Assembly: GCA_018524725.1 (NCBI GenBank)
Contig: JAEUWP010000176.1
Location: 1-64,000, forward strand
DNA length: 64,000 bases
DNA from: Podaxis mareebaensis
Taxonomy: Eukaryota > Basidiomycota > Agaricomycetes > Agaricales > Agaricaceae
Reading direction: 5' to 3'
Shown here piece by piece: positions 55,819 to 64,000 of the stretch. The position numbers and the translations under genes are program-made. The stretch's first letter is position 1; each line of letters starts with the position of its first letter. The notes beneath the pieces were generated by a model. That model was not told the DNA's origin. It was given only the letters and a program-made list of their open reading frames with translations, and did no database searches.

Positions 55819-57108
55819 TGTCAAATAGAGCGCAGAGGCGAATACCACGATTTCGAGGAGAACAGAGTATTGAAGGCACTGGTCTCCGGCCTTGCAATCC
55901 AACGCCTATTTGTACCCCAGGACTCAGCGTTCCACAGGACACATGACCTCAGGCTGGGCTCTTTCGGTAGCGATTATGCGGCCGAGGGCTAAAACATGAC
56001 CATCAGAGAAGCAAAAGGCTTCCATTAGCACAAGGCGTTTGGAAGGAATTCGTCGGTCGACCCGCTCGACTAACGCGTTTTCTCTCACGCCGCTGAAAAT
56101 TTGCTGCCCAATGACGAGAATATCCTGTCATAAGCTGACCCTGGTACGACAAAAATGACAAGTTCAGATGAACATATGATTGCGACTCGGATGTGATTTA
56201 CATCAGTCGATGAAGGAACCACCAATCATCCTTTGTGCCTTGACGGACATCATACCTGGCTATGCCGATTGTCAGCTTTTGACAGAGATTGCGGACTTCA
56301 CGGCTACAATGCATCTCGAGAATACTGAGCCATAATTGTGCATTCCCTCCTGGTCAAAAATAGCTCGCAAGTCTAGTCCAGTTCTGGCTTTGCCCTACGC
56401 CGTTCTCGGCGGAAGACCAACTTCAACTCACTCCTGGTTCTTGTTCCTGCCTATAGTTAGTTCAGCTGGACAGAGGTCTGGGCTCGAGCACAAACCATTA
56501 TGATTAAAGCTGAAGGAATAGTGGTTGGATATTGGTTTCTAAAGGTTCAATGAAAACAAACGTCAGGAAACCAGCATCTGAACAGGTGGATACACGAAGA
56601 CAACATCTGACATCCAAACATTTGACCGCCCTAAACATAATGGTTCGTGGTCGCCGTGGTAGTCTGGAATTGTCTTAAGCGCTAAAAGTAGCTGCTGCAT
56701 AATGTAGGCCGTGCGGCCTCACTAAAGCTCAACGAATTTAGGATTTCGATTCAATATGACGTTCATCGCATCGGTCTCAGAACCTCTTTACACAAGACCC
56801 GCCGTATGGCCGGGCTTCGGCTTTTCTTTTTAACAGGATCTGAGACTAGCGATGTGCGTTCCAGGTCGTTCTCGAGGGAACAGGCTACGAAAGAAAGCCA
56901 GGCAGAACTCCGCCCAGAAAATCGCATCGCAACTAAATGGCGATGGCATGATCTATTATGTTTGCCCAGGGTATGCGTGCAAGAGTATATGATCTGCCAA
57001 AGAATATTGACTATATGATATACAGTAACGAAGGTAACCTAATGAATCGCTCACTAGTGAGGAAGCAGTCACAACAGGTCCTTATTAAGATGAAGATATT
57101 CGAGAAAT
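55819..57108. other. Intergenic, no gene seen
   Basis: Normal CpG content until about 57.3 kb. The + strand frame at 56.8-57.0 kb does not resemble a protein. Confidence 0.5.
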
Positions 57109-57964
57109 TCAGACTGCGTGTTCGCAGTGTGTGCTCGATCGGGATGGCTCGGATGTGGAAGCTGCAGGTGGAAATCTGACCTCAATGACTTGTTCTGCGG
57201 TGTCGCATATGCGTGGTGCCGTGTCTTGCATCTGAGATAGTGTGCCAGATGTGTTTTGGACCTGGAGCCATGTAACAGAGTGCGTTATGTCTAGTGACCT
57301 CGACGTAAAGTTGTGGGTGGGAGGGAGGGTGGCAAAGATGACATTGGATATCAGGGTCTGGGTTTGGATCTGTAAGTTGTATGTCTTGACATGACAAAAC
57401 ACTTGGCAAGCCATGGAAGCTGTGAGAGGTACAGATGCATAGCCCAATATGAGCTTGTAGATTGGAGGAGTGGATGGGACAGCATTCAGGATGGCAAGTG
57501 GAAGATTTAGACAGATGGTTAGACTACAAGAGGAAATCAGAGATAGAAGGAAGACCAATGAGAGGGCACCTACAGATAATATTGCTGTCCTCCTTGGAGG
57601 ATGGCCCATGAAAGCCAAGAAAGTGCTCACCCTGATACAAGGGTAGCCCAGGTAATTCCAACATCGAGGCTACTGTAGGAAGATGCAATTCACCAGGAAG
57701 ACAAGGGTATCAAAGGAGAGTACCATGAAGGCTGCAGCAACTAGGTAATCATCTACATGAGTGTAAGTGCAATATCCAGTGCTCAGTATATGTGCTGATA
57801 TTGACACAAACAGGGCAGTGGACATGATAACACTGTAGGCAAGTGATGAGGAAAACCCTGTGCCCAAGTCCTAGACTTGATAGTGCATTATCCTCATGTT
57901 TATGCTCTGCTATGCATGAGCTATACAATTTTTGGAACACCCTATACCTTCGTGGTATATTCAC
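57109..57964 (-). pseudogene. Truncated paralog of the DUF6533-like membrane protein
   Basis: The minus strand carries the C-terminal half of the family seen at 33745: TGYCTYTHVDDYLVAAAFMV, LSFDTLVFLVN, then in the next exon LTICLNLPLAILNAVPSTPP, IYKLILGYASVPLTASMACQ and a tail ending at 57109. These align with TGYCVYSQVDRYLAAGGFM, LPLAILIVLPSTPPIYKL and MACRVF in the intact gene. The first three exons are missing; upstream is the gypsy-related sequence starting at about 57.96 kb. Between 57306 and 57947 I found only one CpG (57663), while the intact gene has many. A half gene with its 5' end lost, now inside the CpG-poor zone. Confidence 0.78.
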
Positions 57965-58110
57965 TAGAATTGTTTCATCTTATGACTCATAGTTAGAGTT
58001 CTATTACTCCTTCAGTCATTATCTTTGTAATGTAAACATGCTGTAGAAATGTTTCTTGCTTCTAATGGCTCCTTTACCTTGGGGTAGAGTCATGTTATTT
58101 CTCCAGTCAA
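57965..58110. other. CpG-free segment before the right LTR
   Basis: Sequence between the membrane gene remnant and the proposed LTR. Like the LTR, it contains no CpG by eye. Origin unknown. Confidence 0.4.
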
Positions 58111-58370
58111 TGTTATGGTCTCAGTTATATTTAGCACACACTTACTCAGCACACTGTTTCACCTTATGTTTCAGCCCCTTATCACATCCTGCCTTAGTCA
58201 TCCACTGACTCATCTCTCTGTTTCATCTATTCTTAGCTACTCCTCTCACAGTATATAAACCCTAGGTAGAGCACCTGTATTCCTTATGCTTTACCAACTA
58301 GTTCTTTCCCCTTTGCTCATCCTCAAGTCTTTGCCTAGTTGCAACCTGAGTTCATACAAAGGTCATAACA
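58111..58370 (+). repeat. Probable 5' LTR of right gypsy element
   Basis: Starts TGTTATGGTC and ends GGTCATAACA, a near inverted repeat of the kind that closes LTRs. A TATA-like TATATAAA lies at 58252-58259. Two bases after the end is TGGTAAAGCA, placed where a tRNA primer binding site is expected. The second LTR is beyond the window, so ends rest on structure alone. No CpG in it. Confidence 0.55.
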
Positions 58371-58472
58371 TTTGGTAAAGCATCACCAACTCACCTTGCA
58401 ACAAGGAAGGCCCAGCTAGGGGCATATATCGAGGCGCAACAGCAGTGCTCAATTAGGAGTGAGGCTCAGTGT

Positions 58473-59615
58473 ATGAGTGGAAGCAATATTTGGAACAGTT
58501 GAGAAGGAACACCAGCACTATACAGCCTAGGACAAACCAGAGAGCCATCAGTGGCAGAGTTTTCAGATGTTACAGAAAGCGAGCACACCAACAATGAAGA
58601 GACTACTGAGTCAGAACTCGAAAACCAGCCAGAACCTACAGATGAAGAACAACCAGAGGAATCAGCAAATGAAGAAGACCCAGAAGAGTCCGCAGATGAA
58701 GAGCAACCAGAAGATGAAGAACAACCAGCAGATGAAGAAGACATCAACATTGAAATGGCCAAAGAAGCAGCAGCAACTCAGCAGACAGGAGGGAAATCAT
58801 TGGTCCCAGATCCAGGATTTTTTGACAGAAATAGAAGCCAGTTCAATGACTGGTGGAGGTTGATGACATTTTTCTTGAAGTTCAACAAGATTGATGATGC
58901 TGACAGAAGGGCAGTAGCAGTACTCTCTCGGATGAGAGGAGGAACTGCAGGACAATTTGCAAGCATGAAGCTTGACCAAATGGAGAACAGTGATGACACA
59001 CTCATGTGGGACACATTCTGAAAGGAAATAGAAGCGACATTCAGGAATGAAGGACAACAGAGCGATGCAGAATGGAGGATCGAAACATACAGGCAGAACA
59101 ACAAATACACAGCAGACTTCCTCATCGAATTTGACATATTAAAGACAAGGTCCAAGACAGATGACAAACATGCCATATTCCTGCTCAAGAAGAATACACG
59201 CTCCGACATTATCAAGACCATATTAGAATTCCCAATCAAAGCAATGCCCGAATCCTACAAGCAATGGAAGGAGACCATCCTGAACATTGGCTTAGGATAC
59301 AAAGCTGTGGAAACCCACACTAGATGCACAGGAACTAGCATTACATATGGAGGAATGGGTCAACCAATGGAGATAGGGAGACAAGTGACGCCCAACAACA
59401 AGACACCACCCCAATGCTTCAAATGCAACATCATAGGGCATATCGCCTGAGACTGCAAGAAGCCAGGAGGAAGAAGGTGCTTCAATTGTGGCAAAGAAGG
59501 ACACATCTCCAGGAATTGCAGAGCACCCAAGAAGGCATGAATCAGGAACATGGAGGAGGAACAGGAAGGTGAGGAAGGACCAGAGCAGCAGGGTTTTTCC
59601 AAAGGCTCAGAGTGA
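58473..59615 (+). pseudogene. gag: Gag of right gypsy element, with TGA interruptions
   Basis: The frame opens at ATG 58473 (MSGSNIWNS) and passes a Glu/Gln-rich repeat region (EEQPEESA-type units, about 58.6-58.75 kb). It continues with a capsid-like part (FFDRNRSQFNDWWRLMTFF, RGGTAGQFASMKLDQM) to two CCHC knuckles near 59.42 and 59.48 kb (CFKCNIIGHIA then CFNCGKEGHISRNC). In-frame TGAs are at 58500, 59019, 59448, 59538 and 59613. The one at 59448 falls where knuckles have Arg (IGHIA-R-DC). The acidic repeat would be exposed and flexible. No TAA or TAG interrupts it. Confidence 0.82.
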
Positions 59616-59629
59616 GCACGAACTCTTGA

Positions 59630-62600
59630 GCCACTGTATTTAAAGCTTCTTCTAGACAATCATACACGATTCCCCAAAGAAGAAGTGGAGCACGAGAACT
59701 CTTTGTGAAACCAAAGGTTCGAACACCTAGAAACAAGCAATGGAGACTGACAACACTGGTTGACTCTGGATGCACACACACTTGCATCACCAAGAAAGCA
59801 GTCGAGGAACAAGAGATACTGATAAAGAAGCTAGAGAAACCATTCGAAGTATACAACACTGACGGAACTTGCAACAAGGGACAGAACATCATGGAATGCA
59901 CAGAACTGGAAATGGACATCAATGGACACAAGAAACAATTGGCAGCAGTTGTCTCACACATCAACTCAGCAGACATATTCCTAGGACATGACTGGCTAGC
60001 ACAACACAACCCCGAGGTTGATTGGAATAATGGACAAATCAGATTCACAAGATGCCCACCAGAATGCAAGATTGAGCACGAAACTATCAACATACCAAGG
60101 CTAAGAAGAAATGGTACACAAGAAGAGAAAATACCGGACAAGACAAAAGAAACTGACCTACCAGAATACATCTGAGCCTACATGCATCTGTTCAACAAAC
60201 AGAACTTTGACAAACTACCAGAACACATGGAATGGGACCATGAGATCAACCTTACTGAGGAAAGTCCACGAGAACTACCAGCCAAGGTGTACCCCATGAC
60301 AGTCAAAGAGAAGGACAAACTCCACAAATTCATTGAGGAAAATCTCACATCAGGACGAATCTGACCATCAAAATCCCCCTACGCATCACCATGCTTCTTC
60401 ATCCCAAAGAAAGATGGATCTAAACAACTAGTGCAAGATTATCAGAAGCTCAACAGTGTTACAATCAAGGACAAGACACCACTACCACTAATCAGAGAAA
60501 TCATCAACAAACTAAAGGATGCCAAATACTTCAACAAGCTAGACATCATCTGGGGATACAACAATGTGTGCATCAAGGAAGGAGATGAGTGGAAAGCAGC
60601 ATTCCTAACAAATGAAGGACTATTTGAACCCACAGTCATGTTTTTTGGTCTATGCAACTCCCCAGGAACATTCCAGAGAATGATGAACATGGTCTTCCAA
60701 GAACTATTACAAGAAGGAGTATTGGTCAACTACATGGATGACTTCATCATCCTGGGCAAAATGGAACAAGAGCTCGAAGAATGAACAATATGATTCCTGA
60801 AGATAGCTGACAAGCACAAACTCTACTTCAAATGGTCCAAATGCATATTCAACATGAAGGAAGTGCCAATATTGGGAATGGTAGTAGGGGATGGAAAAGT
60901 CAAGATGGAAGAAGAGAAGGTGGCAGCAGTTAGAAACTGGCCTACCCCAACCACAGTCAAGGACATCAAGAGCTTCCTAGGCTTTGCAAACTTCTACTGA
61001 CGATTCATCAAGGGTTTCAGTGACATTGCAGGACCACTACACAAGCTAAAAGGAGGTCAACCATGGGAATGGGGAGAAACACAGCAAAAGGCATTCGAAG
61101 AACTAAAATGATGCATAACAGAAGAACTGGTATTAGCACTCCCACAAGACAATGGAAAATTCAGAGTGGAAGTCAATGCATCGAAATATGCCATTGGAGG
61201 AGTCCTATCACAAGAGCAAGGAGGAAAATGGCATCCTATCACATTCCTATCCAGAACACTATCACCAGCAGAACACAACTATGAGATATACGACAGAGAA
61301 CTCCTTGCAATCGTCAAAGCACTAAAGACATGGAGACAATACCTACTTGAAGTGAGAGAACCATTCAAAGTCTGGACTGATCACAAGAACCTGGAATATT
61401 TCCGATCCCCATGACGAGTAAATGCAAGACAAATGCGATGGCACCTGAAACTACAAGAATACGACTTCACACTGAAACACATACCAGGAAAAATGAATAC
61501 CAAAGCTGACATCCTATCACGAATCATGCACTTCAATGAAATAGAAGAAGACAAGGAGGTCACAATACTCAAAGACACACTATTCCAACAATGAGTCCAT
61601 CAAGAGGAGACAATCACAGAAGAAGTTATTTTGGGAAGAGGATTGTTCGAAGTAAAAGGAGATGAAGAAATACTGAAGGATATCAAGGGAGGAAGGAGAG
61701 AAGCAACAGTGGATAAATGGCTGAAAGAAGAACCTGAGCGAACATGGGAATGAGAAGGAATCACTTACTGAGACAGGAAAATCTATGTGCTGAACCACAA
61801 GAACCTATGGAGCGAAATCATGAGGAGATACCATGACCCACCCGATATTGGACACCCAGGATCCCACAGGATGATGGAGCTCATCAAGCGCACATACTAC
61901 TGGCCAGCAATGAAAACCGATGTCAAGACCTATGTACAGGGGTGCGACAGCTGTCAAAGAAACAAAGCAATTCAGCAGAAGAAGGCAGCCCCACTCCACC
62001 CCCTTGAAACACCTGAAGGACCATGGCACGAAATCAGTATTGACATGATCAGACCTCTCCCAGAGTCAAATGGAGCAGATGCAATCCTAGTCATCATAGA
62101 CAGGTTCACCAAGATGATCTGATTGGTCGCAACAAACACGAACCTCGACTCCATGGGACTAGCAAAGATATACCAAGACCACATCTGGAAACTCCATGGA
62201 GTTCCATGGAAAATCATCAGTGACAGAGGACTGCAGTTCACATCAGCATTCATGAAGAACCTATGCAAAGCAACAGGAACAAAGCAAGGATTATCAACAG
62301 CCTATCATCCACAAACAGATGGACAAACAGAACGAGTCAACCAAGAGGTTGAAACCTTCCTACAAGCATACATCAACTACAACCAAAATGACTGGACAGA
62401 GTGGCTGTCCACAGCTGAATTCCAATACAATGACAAGACCTACAGCAGCACAGGAGAAACCCCATTCTTCCTCAACTACGGATGACACCCTTGGAAGGGA
62501 GACCTCACCATAGAATCACCGACACTGTCCATCATGGAATTCCTCAAGAAACTTACAACATGCTGAGCTCAAGCCAGAGAACTATTAGAAAGCAAGAGAC

Positions 62601-63112
62601 AAACCATGACAAAGCACTATAACAAAAGGAGAATGACAAGCAAGGATTACAAAGAAGGGACCCAGGTGTGGCTCAAAGGAACAAACATAATGACAAATCG
62701 ACTGACAAAGAAACTCGATCACAAATGCTATGGACCCTTCAAGATACTCAAGAAAGTAGGACCAGGGGCATACCAATTGGAGCTACCAGAAGGATGGGTC
62801 ATCCATGATGTATTCAATGAAGCATTACTAACACCTCACCCACTGCCAAAGTTCATGAATCAGCAAGCTGAACCACCACCACAACCAGAACTCATTAATG
62901 GGGAAGAAGAATACGAGGTAGAAGAAATCCGAGGACATTGCAAGAAAGGCCGAGGAATGCAGTACCTCGTGCACTGGAAAGGGTACAGCAATGAGCATGA
63001 CACATGGATGGCTGAATCAGCACTTGAGAATGCTCAGGAGGTGTTACAGGATTACCTCCAAAGGTTTCCTGGAGCAAAACCTATAAAGAGGGGGGGTAAC
63101 CAACAGTCATAG
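59630..63112 (+). pseudogene. pol: Pol of right gypsy element (PR-RT-RH-IN-chromodomain)
   Basis: The frame differs from gag and ends at a genuine TAG at 63110. Domains: protease TTLVDSGCTHTCI (59.75 kb); RT from about 60.2 kb with KLDIIWGYNNVCIKEGDEWK, FGLCNSPGTFQRM and YMDDFIILG at 60.73 kb, where the catalytic Asp pair is intact; RNase H with VEVNASKYAIGG and the DHKNLEYF stretch (about 61.17-61.4 kb); integrase zinc finger and core (YWPAMKTDVKTYVQGCDSCQ, TAYHPQTDGQTERVNQEVE) at 61.8-62.5 kb; chromodomain EEIRGHCKKGRGMQYLVHWK at about 62.95 kb. TGA stands at 60173, 60362, 60782, 60791, 60998, 61109, 61412, 61592, 61751, 61769, 62120, 62483 and 62564, several at sites where the family has Arg, as in NFYxRFI and IxPSKSPYASP. 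Confidence 0.9.
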
Positions 63113-63147
63113 CATCACAACACCCCAAGCAAACTCTAAACACAGAC

Positions 63148-64000
63148 ATGGATGCAGACCAAAGCACCCAGACATTTGTCCCCACCACCCCTCCTACCAA
63201 CTCCCTCATCACTGATATCGAACAACAACTCACAAACAACAACCCAACCAAGCGCTTCAAAGAACATATACAGCTAGCATGAGACATCGTCCACCTCTGA
63301 TGAGTATACACCGAAGTATGAGAAGCAGTCCAACTATTCACTGAAGCAGTCCAAGCCACCATCCCACAAGTGCACAACTCAGCCAAGGGGTCAGGATGAA
63401 CTACCCAGATGAACCAACACATCCACATCATCCTCCATGATGCCAATGAGTACCTCATATCTGATACAAGTGACCAGTTCACAAGCATCCTAGTCATGGT
63501 GGCAGAACAGCTCTCCAAGTTGGGCATAACTGATGATGAAGAAAAGGAGAACCTCATATCTTGCCTTGTGGCACTCACCCAAGGAAAGGACCCCTTCCCT
63601 CATGATCACCCAACTCCATGACCCACCCCACAATGCTATCCCCTGACTGACCTGGAGTCAGATGATGAAGCCCCCACAGTCAAAGAAGAGGTCATACACC
63701 TCATCAAGTTCCTCACCCCCGAATGCATGGGACCTGCCAAAGTCGAGAAATGCGAGCCCCCAGTACCATTCAAGACCTTGAAGAAAGACAGTGAGAAAGA
63801 TGAAGAATACTGGAAGAAGATATTACAAGTCCTCATCAAAGACCACAGCAACACTGGCACCACCTACTGCAGCACCATGATCCCCATGTACAGCAGAGGA
63901 CCCAACCACGCACCATTCTTTATCACCTGGAAGAAGCCCACCAACCAATTCTTCATTGGCCCCAACAAGAAGGATGTCACCCATTACATCACTCACTGAC
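63148..64000 (+). pseudogene. Third ORF of right gypsy element, unknown function, runs off window
   Basis: Opens at ATG 63148, 35 bases after the pol stop, and stays in one frame to the window end if TGA is read through (63280, 63298, 63301, 63319, 63397, 63619, 63997). The first part (about 110 residues) is polar and helical with TTPPTNSLITDIEQQL and VHNSAKGSG. The middle reads MNQHIHIILHDANEYLISDT and ILVMVAEQLSKLGITDDEEK. After a Pro-rich link (PHDHPTP) comes an acidic then more folded part (TDLESDDEAPTVKEEVIHL, CSTMIPMYSRGPNHAPFFIT). No membrane segment or known domain. Same strand and same CpG loss as pol, so I treat it as part of the element; it could instead be an adjacent gene. Confidence 0.5.

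Larger units (their letters stand above)
58111..64000 (+). mobile_element. Old Ty3/gypsy chromovirus, incomplete in the window
   Basis: Probable LTR, primer site, gag with two zinc knuckles, pol (protease, RT, RNase H, integrase, chromodomain) and a third ORF after pol, running past 64000. All lie on the + strand. Coding is interrupted by TGA codons: five in the gag frame, thirteen in pol and seven in ORF3, with no internal TAA or TAG. Where family residues are clear the lost residue is Arg, so these look like CGA to TGA. CpG is sparse throughout. It is a related but distinct family from the left element, and no longer functional. Confidence 0.9.

Noticed and set aside
58473..64000. TGA read as a sense codon (recoded element or mitochondrial origin)
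   Set aside because: Conserved positions call for Arg, not Trp; host genes in the window use TGA as a normal stop; and CpG scarcity explains the pattern without recoding.

Overview
The window is nuclear DNA of a filamentous basidiomycete, most likely a mushroom-forming agaricomycete. Genes are split by many 40-60 nt GT-AG introns. Several predicted proteins (PTR2-type transporter, SDHB, mitochondrial dicarboxylate carrier, NACHT NLR, Hsp70-like ATPases, DUF6533-like membrane proteins) have the exon structure and motifs usual for that class. There is no prokaryotic signal, CRISPR array or rRNA. Family assignments come from motif recognition in translated sequence, not from searches.

Layout. 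(1) 0.55-8.67 kb: a complete, recently inserted Ty3/gypsy chromovirus on the minus strand, with 394 bp LTRs that differ at one base and a TTCTA target duplication. It has extra ORFs before gag and after pol, and pol is broken by CpG transitions. (2) 8.8-14.4 kb: ordinary genes: a PTR2/POT peptide transporter (-), a truncated PA-domain membrane protein gene (+), and succinate dehydrogenase iron-sulfur subunit (-). (3) 14.6-17.9 kb: two unrecognised long ORFs, a tiny poly(A) retro-insertion with a 13 bp target duplication, and a decayed RecQ-like helicase fragment. (4) 18.3-47.9 kb: seven tandem minus-strand genes for Hsp70-like (HSPA12-type) ATPases. Six look intact or nearly so and one is broken by a one-base deletion. 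A multi-pass membrane protein gene (+) lies between copies 4 and 5, and a NACHT-domain NLR (-) lies between copies 6 and 7. The array shows nested duplication: copies 3 and 4 lie in a tandem unit of about 4.9 kb with a readable junction at 28.85 kb, and the pair 1-2 resembles the pair 5-6. (5) 48.2-55.9 kb, all minus strand: a secreted GH105 unsaturated rhamnogalacturonyl hydrolase, a mitochondrial dicarboxylate carrier and a small secreted ricin-B-type lectin. (6) 57.1-64.0 kb: a decayed paralog of the membrane protein gene, then a second Ty3/gypsy chromovirus (+) that runs off the window. This right end is strongly CpG-poor, and the in-frame stops I located inside gag, pol and a third ORF are all TGA.

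How the parts fit. The left and right gene groups are core metabolism and secreted plant-polymer or carbohydrate-recognition functions. The middle is a fast-evolving accessory cluster in which Hsp70-like ATPases surround an NLR. A role in stress or non-self response is inference from gene families and arrangement only. The two retroelements are at opposite stages: a fresh insertion with a handful of CpG transitions, and an old copy saturated with them.
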